Positions 50,809-60,369 are shown, numbered from the stretch's first letter. The stretch is 64,000 nt of DNA from Neisseria perflava (GCF_002863305.2 NZ_CP136962.1:1488001-1552000), one strand, 5' to 3'. The notes: a model not told the origin generated them from the letters alone. A program made the numbers and translations.

Positions 50809-50937
50809 TTACCAACGGAATGTTTGGGTCACGCCTGCGGAAGCGCCGTTGTTGCCGGCATAGCCGTAGCCGCCGGTATGGCTGGAGGCGCAGGCGGTGA
50901 GTGTGGCGAGGGTAAGGATGAGGAGGATGTGTTTCAT
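50809..50937 (-). CDS. Very small lipoprotein (42 residues)
   Basis: Reads MKHILLILTLATLTACASS, then a Gly/Tyr-rich mature part ending VTQTFRW. The signal peptide has a normal core and the lipobox LTAC, so a mature lipoprotein of about 27 residues is predicted. The TAA stop is the start of a DUS (TAAGGCCGTCTGAA on the minus strand). The ribosome site is weak (AGAGAAAA). A terminator follows. No function can be assigned. Confidence 0.75.
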   Translation of the reverse strand: MKHILLILTLATLTACASSHTGGYGYAGNNGASAGVTQTFRW

Positions 50938-51062
50938 GTTTTTTTTTCTCTGAGTGGGTTGGTTTTAGACTTGGGCGTTGTGTTGCCGTATTAATCGGAC
51001 GGACTGGGGCTTGGTTGCTTTGTCCTGATTTGCAGTGAGACCGCTAAATTGTTTGATGATTG

Positions 51063-51121
51063 AAAAGGCCGTCTGAAAACTGGTTTCACGATATTGAAAC
51101 TTTGTTTTCAGACGGCCTTTA
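51063..51121 (-). terminator. DUS-pair terminator of purH
   Basis: AAAAGGCCGTCTGAAAAC facing GTTTTCAGACGGCCTTT, with an inner GTTTC/GAAAC stem. Confidence 0.85.
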
Positions 51122-51136
51122 TTTTATATCAGCTTA

Positions 51137-52717
51137 TTAGTGGCGGAAATGGCGGATGCCGGTTACGACCATGGCGATGCCGTGTTCGTCCGCTGCGTCA
51201 AAGACTTCTTGGTCGCGCATGGAGCCTGCCGGATGGATGATGGCTTTGATGCCCTGCTCGGCAATGACATCTACGCCGTCGCGGAATGGGAAGAAGGCAT
51301 CGGAAGCGGCACATGCGCCGTTGAGGTCGAGATTGGCATCTTGCGCTTTGCGGGCGGCGATGCGGGTGCTGTCCACGCGGCTCATTTGGCCTGCGCCGAT
51401 GCCGTAGGTTTGACCGCCTTTGCCGAAGACGATGGCGTTGGATTTGACGTATTTTGCGACGTTCCAGACAAACATCAGGTCGTTCCATTCCTGCTCGGTC
51501 GGTTGGCGTTTGGAGACGACTTTCAAATCGGCGCGGTTGATGCGATGGATGTCGGGGGTTTGTACCAACAGTCCGCCGCCGACGCGTTTGAGTTCAAAGC
51601 GGTTGGCTCCTGCTTCAAGCGGCACTTCCAATACGCGCACGTTTTTCTTGGCTGCGGCGATTTCGAGGGCTTCGGCGGTAAACTTCGGCGCCATGAGGAC
51701 TTCCATAAATTGGTTGTCGGTAATTTGTTTGACGGTTTCGCCGTCCACTTCGCGGTTGAAGGCGATGATGCCGCCGAATGCGCTGGTGGTGTCGGTGGCG
51801 TAGGCGAGTTTGTAGGCATCCAGGGTATTGGAGGCGATGGCGACGCCGCACGGATTGGCGTGTTTCACAATCACGCAGGCTGGCGCGTCAAAGGATTTGA
51901 CGGCTTCCCATGCGGCATCGGCATCGGCGATGTTGTTGTAAGACAATTCTTTGCCTTGCAGCTGTTTGTAGGCGGAAAGGCTGCCTGCGGCTGGGTAAAT
52001 ATCGCGGTAGAACGCGGCGCGTTGGTGCGGATTTTCGCCGTAGCGCATGTCTTGCACTTTAATCCAGCTTTGGTTGAACTGGCTTGGGAATTCGCCGATT
52101 TTGGGCTGGCTGCTCAAGACGTCGTCTGAAAGCGAGGTCAGATAGTTGGAAATCATGCCGTCGTATTGGGCGGTATGGCTGAATGCTTTGCGTGAGAGGT
52201 TGAAACGGGTTTTGTCGCTCAATGCGCCGTTGTTGGCTTCGAGTTCGGCGGCGATGGCCGGGAAATCGGCGGTGTCGGTAACGATGGCGACGTGTTTCCA
52301 GTTTTTCGCGGCAGAGCGCACCATGGTCGGGCCGCCGATGTCGATGTTTTCAATCGCGTCTTCCAGTGTGCAGTTTGGTTTGGCGATGGTGGCGGCGAAG
52401 GGGTAGAGGTTGACGCACACGAGGTCGATATTGCCGATGCCGTGTTCTTCCATCTTGGCGACGTGTTCGTCCAAATCGCGACGGCCGAGGATGCCGCCGT
52501 GGATTTTCGGATGCAGGGTTTTCACGCGGCCGTCGAGCATTTCGGGAAAACCGGTATAGTCGGCGACTTCGATAACGGGAACGCCTGCATCAGCCAAGAG
52601 CTTTGCTGTACCGCCGGTAGAGAGGATTTCAACACCGAGCTTGGTCAGGGTTTGGGCAAATTCGACTGCGCCTGTCTTGTCGGACAGGCTGATCAGGGCG
52701 CGTTTGATGGAAGACAT
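51137..52717 (-). CDS. purH: AICAR formyltransferase / IMP cyclohydrolase
   Basis: Catalyses the last two steps of IMP synthesis. The 526-residue length is normal. The N-terminal MGS-like cyclohydrolase domain begins [18 protein letters not shown] and has [11 protein letters not shown]. The transformylase domain has KHANPCGVA near residue 267 with the catalytic Lys-His, and [19 protein letters not shown] near residue 425. It stands alone. Confidence 0.97.
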   Translation of the reverse strand: MSSIKRALISLSDKTGAVEFAQTLTKLGVEILSTGGTAKLLADAGVPVIEVADYTGFPEMLDGRVKTLHPKIHGGILGRRDLDEHVAKMEEHGIGNIDLVCVNLYPFAATIAKPNCTLEDAIENIDIGGPTMVRSAAKNWKHVAIVTDTADFPAIAAELEANNGALSDKTRFNLSRKAFSHTAQYDGMISNYLTSLSDDVLSSQPKIGEFPSQFNQSWIKVQDMRYGENPHQRAAFYRDIYPAAGSLSAYKQLQGKELSYNNIADADAAWEAVKSFDAPACVIVKHANPCGVAIASNTLDAYKLAYATDTTSAFGGIIAFNREVDGETVKQITDNQFMEVLMAPKFTAEALEIAAAKKNVRVLEVPLEAGANRFELKRVGGGLLVQTPDIHRINRADLKVVSKRQPTEQEWNDLMFVWNVAKYVKSNAIVFGKGGQTYGIGAGQMSRVDSTRIAARKAQDANLDLNGACAASDAFFPFRDGVDVIAEQGIKAIIHPAGSMRDQEVFDAADEHGIAMVVTGIRHFRH

Positions 52718-52835
52718 TTGGATTTCCTTTGTTGAAGGTTTAATCGATATGGGATGAATTTTCAGGGCGGTATTATCCGCTATTTTCGCCTTTTTGGCAG
52801 TAGGTTTTTATAGATATTGTTGACAATTTTATTGT

Positions 52836-52870
52836 AAAAGGCCGTCTGAAACTTGGTTTCAGACGGCCTG
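52836..52870 (-). terminator. DUS-pair terminator of the CLC gene
   Basis: AAAAGGCCGTCTGAAAC facing GTTTCAGACGGCC, 11 bases after the stop codon. Confidence 0.82.
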
Positions 52871-52880
52871 ATGTTTTTGC

Positions 52881-54107
52881 CTATTTAAATCCCATTTTCT
52901 TCGCCACGCATACTGCGCCTGCCATGCCTGCGCATAAGGGCATGAGCAAGGCAACGGGGGCGTAGGTGAGTTCTAAAACAAAGACGATGGCCGTCAGGGG
53001 CATTTTGAGGGAAACGCCGAGGAAAACGGCGGCGCCGACAACGGCCGCGCTTTCGGACGACATGGCAGGAAAGAAAGTATTCCATGCGGCTGCGGTGGCA
53101 AAGGCGATGGTACTGCCGAGCATCATGGACGGGGTAATCAGGCCGCCGTATGCGCCTGCCGCCAGCGCCATCAAGACGACCAGCCATTTGACGGCGGTCA
53201 GCTCAAGACTGTGTTGCCAGTCGGTCATGCCGCCAAAGGTCAATTGGTTGCCTGCTTTGCCGTTGCCCAAAATTTCGGGGAACCAAACGGCAATCGCGCC
53301 GATGAGTGCAAACATACAGACGGCCAAGGGAATGATTTTGATGTTGTCGCGCTTGATAAAGGGGAATTTTTGGGCGGTGCGCTGGAAAAAGACGGCGGTT
53401 GCGCCCAGTATCGGGCCGATGATGGCGGAAAACCAAAGTAATGAGGTGTTGATGGAAAGGTTGGCCGGATGATATTGCTGTACGTCGCCCAAGCCGATGC
53501 GTGCGACGGCGGTGGCGATGACGGAAGTCAGCAATGCAGCGGCGACGGCTTGCTGCGTCCATACGCCCAGCATGGCTTCGAGGATGAAAAGTGTGGAGGC
53601 AAGCGGCACGTTATACACGGCCGCCAAACCTGCACCCGAGGCACACGCGATGACCAGCCTTGCATCGTCTTCGTTCATCCCGAAACGGTTGACGCCGACT
53701 GAAGCGAAAGCGGCGGTCATTTCGCGCGGCGCAACTTCTCGGCCGAGCGGCGAACCCAGCCCGACGGTGATGATTTGCAACAGGGCATGGCTGACGGTTT
53801 CAAAAAACGGAAAACCGGCAAGCGGATTTTTAACCACGGCTTTGATACCCGGTTGCGGCCTGCCGTAGCGTTTGAGCAACCACCACCCCAAGCCGACCAC
53901 CACGCCGCAAAAGGCCACGACCACGATACGCCGCGCAGGACTTGCCTGCGCTACGCCCTCTCGGAATGAAACGTATAGGCCGTCTGAACCGTAACCATAG
54001 GCAAGATGTTGAATTGTATGCATGATTTCGGTTAATACAATGCCGACCATGCCGCCGATGATGCCGGTAATGATGAGGGCGACCCAGAGTTTATGAGTGT
54101 CTTTCAC
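52881..54107 (-). CDS. CLC-family chloride channel/transporter
   Basis: A 408-residue integral membrane protein with about 10-12 helices. CLC landmarks are the gating-glutamate region GSPLGREVAPREM near residue 124, PLASTLFILEAMLG near residue 172 with the internal Glu, and AGAYGGLITPSMMLG near residue 320. The gating motif GREGP is changed to GREVAP, and the usual GSGIP region reads GRPQPGIKAVV, so it belongs to a divergent branch. Whether it is a channel or an H+/Cl- exchanger cannot be told. A DUS lies inside, near its N-terminus (53981-53992). Confidence 0.9.
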   Translation of the reverse strand: MKDTHKLWVALIITGIIGGMVGIVLTEIMHTIQHLAYGYGSDGLYVSFREGVAQASPARRIVVVAFCGVVVGLGWWLLKRYGRPQPGIKAVVKNPLAGFPFFETVSHALLQIITVGLGSPLGREVAPREMTAAFASVGVNRFGMNEDDARLVIACASGAGLAAVYNVPLASTLFILEAMLGVWTQQAVAAALLTSVIATAVARIGLGDVQQYHPANLSINTSLLWFSAIIGPILGATAVFFQRTAQKFPFIKRDNIKIIPLAVCMFALIGAIAVWFPEILGNGKAGNQLTFGGMTDWQHSLELTAVKWLVVLMALAAGAYGGLITPSMMLGSTIAFATAAAWNTFFPAMSSESAAVVGAAVFLGVSLKMPLTAIVFVLELTYAPVALLMPLCAGMAGAVCVAKKMGFK

Positions 54108-54158
54108 GGGTTTTGACTTGAGGTAGTAATGGTTTGATCAAAGCGTTTTTCGGGGAAA

Positions 54159-54977
54159 CTATTGTCCGCCCAAGGGATAGTTTTTGGGGGCAACGTGGGT
54201 TTTGCCGTTATAAGGGAAAATATATTTCTGATTTTTATAATTTTTCTTTCCTGATACGCCGCTGAGTTTTGCAGTCAACGCCCATACGCCGGATACGGCA
54301 GGACGGCTTTTGTCAAAAGCAATTTTGGCTTCCAGGCTGACAAACGTGTCTTCGCAGAGGCGTTTTTCGCGCCCTTTATATTCATCGCAATTGCCGTAAT
54401 ATGCGCCGTTATCGTTACCGCTGATCATGACACTGTTGCGGATTCGGTTGCTATCATCGGTAAACAGGAAGTTTTGCGAAGTCGTCGTGTCGCCTTGGCC
54501 TGTATAACTTGATTCGGCAACATAGCCCCAGTTTTGCGCGCCTACCTGAACAAACTTCCACGCCTTATTCTCCGGCGGCTCGCCCCATGCGCCGATTTTA
54601 TCTTTTCCGTGCTGTTTGATTGCCCACTTGCCGTCTGCTTTTTCCAAAACAAACAATTCTGCCAGACCGGAAGAAGCATGAGCGTCTTGTTTTACTTTTT
54701 GTTCCATATCGTAGGCAAAACCTGTGTACAACACATAGCGCGCGGCTTTGCCGTTGCGTGTTACGGTATGGTCGGCGACAGGTTTCATGCAATACATGAT
54801 GTTGTCAGATGCTGTCTCACTGTCTTTCGGCGGCTTGGCGAGCTGGCATTTGTGCGCGGCAAGCGGTCGGTTGTAATACTTGGCAATGACGGCCTGTACG
54901 GCGGCTTTGTCGTTATCGGGTGCAGCCGACGCCAAAACGGGGCAGGCAAGCAAAAGCAGGGAGATAATGCGTTTCAT
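54159..54977 (-). CDS. Periplasmic protein of unknown function
   Basis: 272 residues with a Sec signal peptide (MKRIISLLLLACPVLASA, cleavage after ASA). The mature part has four cysteines (in HKCQ, MYCMK, GNCDEY, RLCEDT), likely paired by DsbA, and many Lys, Gly and Asn. There is no lipobox and no membrane segment. I do not recognise the family. It is 51 bases upstream of the CLC gene on the same strand. Confidence 0.75.
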   Translation of the reverse strand: MKRIISLLLLACPVLASAAPDNDKAAVQAVIAKYYNRPLAAHKCQLAKPPKDSETASDNIMYCMKPVADHTVTRNGKAARYVLYTGFAYDMEQKVKQDAHASSGLAELFVLEKADGKWAIKQHGKDKIGAWGEPPENKAWKFVQVGAQNWGYVAESSYTGQGDTTTSQNFLFTDDSNRIRNSVMISGNDNGAYYGNCDEYKGREKRLCEDTFVSLEAKIAFDKSRPAVSGVWALTAKLSGVSGKKNYKNQKYIFPYNGKTHVAPKNYPLGGQ

Positions 54978-55022
54978 AGAAATTTTCCCAAAATGTTTTA
55001 TTGAAAAAAGTACTGCTTACTT

Positions 55023-55047
55023 CAGGCCGTCTGAAACCGTTTTCAGA
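55023..55047 (-). terminator. DUS-pair hairpin overlapping the EamA stop
   Basis: AGGCCGTCTGAAA facing TTTCAGACGGCC with CCG between. The upstream copy encodes the last codons of the EamA gene. Confidence 0.8.
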
Positions 55048-55915
55048 CGGCCTTTTTGTGTTTGTTGCTGACACGCGCCAACATACCGGCGACAAAAGTG
55101 GACGCAATAACGACGGTAATGCCCATCGCAGACATAGCGCTTAAATGTTCGCCCAAAATTAACACCGCCATGATAACGCCGATGACAGGCTCAAGCGAAA
55201 TCAGCAGGCCGGAGACGTTGGCAGGGACTTTGTTCATGCCTTTGTTCCACAACAGATAGGCAAGCCAACTGCAACCGATCCCCATATATAAAATCGACAG
55301 CGTACCGCCCCATGACCAGTTGATTTGATAACTGTCTGCCAACACCAGCGAAAACGGCAGGCACAACAGCGCCGCCGCCGCCATGGAAGCCGCAGTAAAT
55401 GCGGGCGCACCGATACGGGCAATCATTTTTTGGCTCGGGCGTATCACGCCGGCGAAACCGAACCCCGCGAGCAAAATCAGCAAACAGCCGAACCAGTCAA
55501 TCGTACCGCCCTCTTCCGCACCGCCCAATACCATCATGCCCACGCCGGCAAATGCCGCCGCGCAGCAAATCCAGTGGTACAGTTTGGCTTTGTCGTTGAA
55601 GAAGAAATGACCGACAAAGACGACCAGCAAAGGTTCCAGCCCGACCATGGTAATCGCGCTGGCGGCAGATGTGTATTTCAAACCGATAAACTGGAGCATC
55701 AAAACGACAACGTAGTTGACAAAGGAAATCCACAACAAGGGCTTCCACTCGCTCCGCGGAATCCTGCCCAAATGACGGCGGCACGACGGCACCATCAACG
55801 CGGCAATCAACAAACGCGCCTCGACCATCAGCGCCGGGTCGATCATCTCGTAAGAATACTTGGCAGCGATAAAAGAGCTGCCCCAAATCAGCAGGGCAAG
55901 TATTTGATAGAACAT
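55043..55915 (-). CDS. EamA/DMT-family transporter
   Basis: A 290-residue inner-membrane protein with two EamA repeats of five helices each. The first half begins MFYQILALLIWGSSFIAAKY, the typical conserved Trp-Gly-Ser start of DMT exporters. The second half contains PANVSGLLISLEPVIGVIMA. Members export metabolites or amino acids; the substrate is unknown. The last residues KKAV and the TGA stop are read from a DUS (AAGGCCGTCTGA). Confidence 0.9.
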   Translation of the reverse strand: MFYQILALLIWGSSFIAAKYSYEMIDPALMVEARLLIAALMVPSCRRHLGRIPRSEWKPLLWISFVNYVVVLMLQFIGLKYTSAASAITMVGLEPLLVVFVGHFFFNDKAKLYHWICCAAAFAGVGMMVLGGAEEGGTIDWFGCLLILLAGFGFAGVIRPSQKMIARIGAPAFTAASMAAAALLCLPFSLVLADSYQINWSWGGTLSILYMGIGCSWLAYLLWNKGMNKVPANVSGLLISLEPVIGVIMAVLILGEHLSAMSAMGITVVIASTFVAGMLARVSNKHKKAV

Positions 55916-55993
55916 GGTCCGACCTTTTAAAAAGGGTTAATCGTTTCTTCTCTATATTTATTATTCAGACGGCCTGGAGGGTTGGCCTTTTTT

Positions 55994-56728
55994 TTATTTT
56001 GTCTGCGTCAGCGAATCCAAAAAGTCGAAGAGTTTGGCATTCATTTCACTGAAATCCGCCGCTTCGATTTTATCCGGATGTTGGATATAAGTTTGGGCTT
56101 GGCTTTGTTCGGCCACATTGTCGCGCCCGTCCGCCGCAATCAGCAGCCCGACGGCTTCGCGGTCAAACTCCAAATGGGCCTGGAAGGCATAATGTTTGGG
56201 CGCAAAACGGATAATCTGGCGCGGACAGCCTTTGCTGGTTGCCAACACAACCGCCTCATCCGTCAAACCGGGCATATCACCGTGCCAATGGCCGGTATTC
56301 AGGGTTTTGCCCAACAGGGAAACATGGGCATCCGCCAAACCTTCCGCCGTCAGCTCAATCGGATAAATGCCGATTTCACGCTCAGGGCTGCGCGTGTGTC
56401 GCGCGCCGTAGGCAACGGATAAAAGCTGCGCACCCAAACACACGCCGACAATATATTTATCCGCCGCCATCGCCTGACGCATCAGGCGCAGCTCGGATTG
56501 GGGGTCGTAATACGGGAATGCCTGCCTGTCTTCATCAGGCGATTGCGGCCCGCCCATCACAATCAAAAAATCTATATCGTCCACATTGTCAGGCAGGGCT
56601 TCCCTTTCGTACACTTTGGTTGCACTGATGTTATGTCCGCGCCATTGCGCCCATTTCAAATATGCGCCCGGCACTTCAAATGCCTCGTGCAGGATGAAAT
56701 GGATATTTAATTTATTCGGATTTTGCAT
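55994..56728 (-). CDS. Class I glutamine amidotransferase-like protein
   Basis: A 244-residue cytoplasmic protein with the triad-type GATase fold. The nucleophile elbow is YIVGVCLGAQLLS (Cys near residue 97), and the His region is HYAFQAHLEFDRE near residue 182. LIVMGGPQSPDED is the oxyanion strand. It is a single-domain protein like GMP-synthase-related hydrolases; the glutamine or gamma-glutamyl substrate is not evident. Confidence 0.85.
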   Translation of the reverse strand: MQNPNKLNIHFILHEAFEVPGAYLKWAQWRGHNISATKVYEREALPDNVDDIDFLIVMGGPQSPDEDRQAFPYYDPQSELRLMRQAMAADKYIVGVCLGAQLLSVAYGARHTRSPEREIGIYPIELTAEGLADAHVSLLGKTLNTGHWHGDMPGLTDEAVVLATSKGCPRQIIRFAPKHYAFQAHLEFDREAVGLLIAADGRDNVAEQSQAQTYIQHPDKIEAADFSEMNAKLFDFLDSLTQTK

Positions 56729-56771
56729 TGTTATTTCTCCTTCGACCGTCAGGACGAGTTGCCATGCCGCA

Positions 56772-57011
56772 TTACAGCATACCGTGCTGTTGTAATTTTT
56801 TACGCAGGGTATTGCGGTTCAAACCCAAAATGACCGCCGCTTTAGACTGGTTGCCGCCGCATTGCTCCATCACGCAGGCAAGCATCGGCTTTTCCACTTG
56901 ATGCAACACCATATCATACACGCCGCAAGGTTCCGTACCATCCAAGTCTTTGAAGTATTGTCGTAAGTTTTGTTCAATACATTGCGTAATGTCAGTCGTC
57001 TTTTGATTCAT
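56772..57011 (-). CDS. fis: DNA-binding protein Fis
   Basis: 79 residues. The C-terminal helix-turn-helix GGNQSKAAVILGLNRNTLRKKL is the Fis signature. It bends DNA and acts on rRNA promoters and recombination in other bacteria. It follows dusB on the same strand, 54 bases away, the conserved dusB-fis arrangement. Confidence 0.95.
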   Translation of the reverse strand: MNQKTTDITQCIEQNLRQYFKDLDGTEPCGVYDMVLHQVEKPMLACVMEQCGGNQSKAAVILGLNRNTLRKKLQQHGML

Positions 57012-57065
57012 CGTGATTGTCTTTCTTTAGATTTGTTTTTAAATGATGAGGCCGTCCGAAACTCT

Positions 57066-58070
57066 TCAGCCTTCCCGATAGTGGCATACCCAGTGGTCGG
57101 TTTTCTCTGAAAGCGTCTCAAGATAGGCGGCAAGGGTGTCGTATTGTACTGAGGCGCTGTCCAAGCGGTTGATTTCTCGGCGTGTTTGCTCGCCGTCGGG
57201 CATTTCGTCGATATACCAGCCTATGTGTTTGCGTGCGATGCGTACGCCGGCAATTTCGCCATAAAATTCATGCATGGCGCGGATGTGGTTCAAAATGGTG
57301 GCGTTGCATTCTGCCAAGCTCAAGGCCGGCGGCAAAACGCCGTGTTCGGCATAATGTTTTAAATCACGGAAAAGCCACGGACTGCCTTGTGCGCCGCGCC
57401 CTATCATGATGCCGTCTGCGGCGGTTTGCTTGAGGACGGCGGCGGCTTTTTGCGGCGAAGTAATATCGCCGTTGACCCAAACGGGAATGTTCAGACGGCC
57501 TTTGGTTTCGGCAATCAGTTCGTAACGCGCTTCACCTTTGTACATCTGCGTACGGGTGCGGCCATGGATGGCAAGGGCTGCAATACCTGATTCTTCGGCG
57601 ATTTTGGCGATGGTCGGCAAGTTTTGATGTTCGTCGTGCCAGCCCAAACGGGTTTTGAGGGTAACGGGTACGTCCACCGCGTTGACAACGGCTTTCAAGA
57701 TTTCGGCAACCAAAGGCTCGTTTTGCATCAATGCGCTGCCTGCCTGCACATTGCAGACTTTTTTGGCCGGACAGCCCATGTTTATATCAATGACCTGAGC
57801 GCCCAAGCCGACGTTATACCGCGCGGCTTCCGCCATCTGCTGCGGATCGCTGCCGGCAATCTGCACGGCCACCACTCCGCCCTCGCCTTCAAAATCGCTG
57901 CGGCGCAAGGTTTTTTTGGTATGGCGCAAGCTCGGATCGCTGGTCAGCATTTCGCACACCGCCCACCCTGCGCCAAACTCGCGGCAAATCCGGCGGAACG
58001 GTTTGTCCGTAATGCCTGCCATGGGGGCGAGTGCGATGGGGTTGTCAATGAAATAACCGCTGATGTACAT
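57066..58070 (-). CDS. dusB: tRNA-dihydrouridine synthase B
   Basis: A 334-residue FMN TIM-barrel enzyme reducing uridine in the tRNA D-loop. Signatures are APMAGITDKPFRR near residue 15, DINMGCPAKKVCN with the catalytic Cys near residue 100, AIHGRTRTQMYKG near residue 167 and IGRGAQGSPW near residue 223. It probably forms a transcription unit with fis. Confidence 0.96.
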   Translation of the reverse strand: MYISGYFIDNPIALAPMAGITDKPFRRICREFGAGWAVCEMLTSDPSLRHTKKTLRRSDFEGEGGVVAVQIAGSDPQQMAEAARYNVGLGAQVIDINMGCPAKKVCNVQAGSALMQNEPLVAEILKAVVNAVDVPVTLKTRLGWHDEHQNLPTIAKIAEESGIAALAIHGRTRTQMYKGEARYELIAETKGRLNIPVWVNGDITSPQKAAAVLKQTAADGIMIGRGAQGSPWLFRDLKHYAEHGVLPPALSLAECNATILNHIRAMHEFYGEIAGVRIARKHIGWYIDEMPDGEQTRREINRLDSASVQYDTLAAYLETLSEKTDHWVCHYREG

Positions 58071-58151
58071 GATGTGTGCGCCAAATTGAAAGGGCTGAAA
58101 TTGTACAATTTTTAAGCAACTTTTCCAATCGTATTTACATGTTGCACAATG

Positions 58152-58190
58152 AAAAAGGCCGTCTGAAACTGGGTTTCAGACGGCCTTTTC
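58152..58190 (-). terminator. DUS-pair terminator of the site-2-protease-like gene
   Basis: AAAAAGGCCGTCTGAAAC facing GTTTCAGACGGCCTTTT, 12 bases after the stop codon. Confidence 0.85.
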
Positions 58191-58201
58191 AGACAAAACA
58201 T

Positions 58202-58852
58202 TTAAATAAACAACATAACAACCATCTGCACTGCGGCCTGAATCATGGCGATAATCGGCCAAATCAGTTTGGCCAGCAGGCCGGTAAACAACAGGATCAG
58301 GATAATCCATGTACCGTATGGCTCGATTTTACGGAACTGCATGGACTGCTTGGCATTAAGGAAGGTATCAATAAAAATACCGCCGTCCCAAGGCAAAATC
58401 GGAATCAGGCTGAATGCGACCCAAATCGAGTTCACCATCACGCCGTAACCTGCCATCTGCACCAATGGCGCTTGATAAGACTCAGGCACATACGCAGAAA
58501 ATACGACGACAAAGCCCCAAAAGAACGCCAAAATCAGATTGGCAATCGGACCTGAAATCGACACCCAACGCCACGCGCGGCGCGGATCACGGAAATTGCG
58601 CGAATCAATGGGCATAGGACGCGCCCAACCAAACAAAAAACTGCCTATCATCAGACACACCAGCGGCACGACAATCGTACCTACAGGGTCGATGTGCGGC
58701 AGCGGATTGAGGGTCAAACGCCCAAGCTGCTCGCCGGTATGGTCGCCCCAATAACGCGCCGTATAACCGCGTGCCACTTCGCGCACGGTAATGGCCAACA
58801 ACACGGGCAATACTGCCAGCAAAAATACGCCTAAATCAAAATTTGCAAACAT
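58202..58852 (-). CDS. Site-2-protease (M50) homologue lacking zinc histidines
   Basis: 216 residues from the ATG at 58852, which has AAGGAAAA upstream; the TTG at 58867 is not needed. The fold pattern is that of the short M50 membrane proteins: TVREVARGY in helix 1, RLTLNPLPHIDPVGTIVVPL, WVSISGPIANLILA and SLIPILPWDGGIF. In active members the first motif is HExxH. Here both His are Arg (REVAR), while the Glu and the later Asp are kept. Zinc proteolysis is therefore unlikely and it is probably a pseudoprotease. Confidence 0.85.
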   Translation of the reverse strand: MFANFDLGVFLLAVLPVLLAITVREVARGYTARYWGDHTGEQLGRLTLNPLPHIDPVGTIVVPLVCLMIGSFLFGWARPMPIDSRNFRDPRRAWRWVSISGPIANLILAFFWGFVVVFSAYVPESYQAPLVQMAGYGVMVNSIWVAFSLIPILPWDGGIFIDTFLNAKQSMQFRKIEPYGTWIILILLFTGLLAKLIWPIIAMIQAAVQMVVMLFI

Positions 58853-58914
58853 GTTTTTCCTTATCAAACACGCCGTCTGAAAACAGAAAATATCCTTTCA
58901 GACAGCCCGAGGCT

Positions 58915-60159
58915 TTAATCGTCTTCTTTTTTATTCGAACTGAAAAACTCTTTCAGCTCTTTCCAAGTAATACCCTTACCTTGCGGATTCAATTTGAAGA
59001 CCGGTTTGCCGTAATTGCTGTACACACTGTCGCCGATAATATTAATGGCCTTATGTGTGCCGTTGATTTGCATATACATGCGGGAAGCCAACATGCGGCC
59101 TTTGCGGTCGAGATAATAGTCGACAACAAGATTGTTACCGAATATCCGCTGGACGCTAAGTGGCTGGTTATCACTTATGTTGACAGACATACTGAAAAAT
59201 TCCCGCGCATTTTTATAATCTTCTTCTGTTGACCCTGGTTGAGGCGTTTTCTGTAATTTCGACAATTCTTCATCAAAAGCCTTAGCCATTGCCTTCATTA
59301 CGACAGAATCATACTCCGGTTTCATGACATGACGTACACGATAGCGTGCATGGTTTGCCTTACCAAAGGCATCCATTTCTTTAAATACATATGCATCGGC
59401 AGGCATAGCCTTATTGGCACTCAAAAAAGCACGTACTCCCGCCTCTGCAACATGATCAAAAGGCATACGTTTCGAATCACCGATTTCTTTCAAACTCAAT
59501 TTTAAAGGTTCTTTGATTAAACGTTTACCGATTTTCTCATCGGTGTACACACTAATAATGGCAGCAGCACTGGCGGGCGGATCTATATAAATTTCCCATT
59601 TTTCCGCATCCAGTTTCATAGGAAGTTTGATACTAAGTTTTTCATTGTGGTTGTTGATGGTCAATTCAGGAATCAACTCAAATTGACGCGTTGACAAATC
59701 AACTGCCGACTCATAATTCAGATGAACCCCTTCTATATAACTGGATATGGCAGGATATTTATCCAGATAATCAACGGCAACTTGTGCGATATTGCCGTCC
59801 GGCAAGGCATCAAGCATTGCAGTGCGGAACTCAGCCTCTTCTCGTTCAGAAAACTCCTGCTTCAAAGCAGCGTCGTCTTCTTGAGCAACCTTCATAGAGG
59901 CTGCCGTCTCCCCCTCTTTGGCTTTGGCATCCTCTGCTTTCGCTTCGGCTTTCTTTTCCACCTTTTCATCTGCCAATACAGCTTCAGCCAATGGGCTGAT
60001 ATATATTCGAGAGCTGCCTGTGATGTTAAAGCTGCGGTCTTCTTTTAAAATACGGTCATTGGAAATCGACATGACCTCGTGTGCGGTTTTGTGATCCAAA
60101 TTACTGCACGCGCTCAAACCAAATGCCGCAGCAATGGCCAAACCAATTATCTTCTTCAT
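58915..60159 (-). CDS. Lipoprotein of unknown function
   Basis: 414 residues from the ATG at 60159, with a lipoprotein signal MKKIIGLAIAAAFGLSAC (lipidated Cys18). Residues 65-110 are a charged Glu/Ala/Lys segment. The remainder is mixed alpha/beta without a motif I recognise. A start at 60207 would bury the signal. It is a single-gene unit, divergent from nothing and 55 bases from the M50 homologue. Function is unknown. Confidence 0.8.
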   Translation of the reverse strand: MKKIIGLAIAAAFGLSACSNLDHKTAHEVMSISNDRILKEDRSFNITGSSRIYISPLAEAVLADEKVEKKAEAKAEDAKAKEGETAASMKVAQEDDAALKQEFSEREEAEFRTAMLDALPDGNIAQVAVDYLDKYPAISSYIEGVHLNYESAVDLSTRQFELIPELTINNHNEKLSIKLPMKLDAEKWEIYIDPPASAAAIISVYTDEKIGKRLIKEPLKLSLKEIGDSKRMPFDHVAEAGVRAFLSANKAMPADAYVFKEMDAFGKANHARYRVRHVMKPEYDSVVMKAMAKAFDEELSKLQKTPQPGSTEEDYKNAREFFSMSVNISDNQPLSVQRIFGNNLVVDYYLDRKGRMLASRMYMQINGTHKAINIIGDSVYSNYGKPVFKLNPQGKGITWKELKEFFSSNKKEDD

Positions 60160-60298
60160 TCTGCCCAACCTTTTTGACGAAATGATTTCATTAGCACAAT
60201 TTAACACAAGGCACCGATTCCATAAAGGCTTTCCAACGGCATGATTTATTGCTTCTCGCTATCATGCCCAATTCGAGCACCCCATTTATTTCAAGCCT

Positions 60299-60341
60299 AA
60301 AGGCCGTCTGAAACTTCAAATCCAGTTTCAGACGGCCTTTG
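60299..60341 (-). terminator. DUS-pair terminator of glnA
   Basis: AAAGGCCGTCTGAAACT facing AGTTTCAGACGGCCTTT, 28 bases after the stop codon. Confidence 0.85.
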
Positions 60342-60369
60342 ATTTCCTATTTAAAATGTTTCAGCTGTT

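Noticed and set aside
50713..50994. Plus-strand 93-residue frame with a hydrophobic middle
   Set aside because: It is antisense to the small lipoprotein gene, overlaps two hairpins and has no family resemblance. The minus frame has a clear lipobox.
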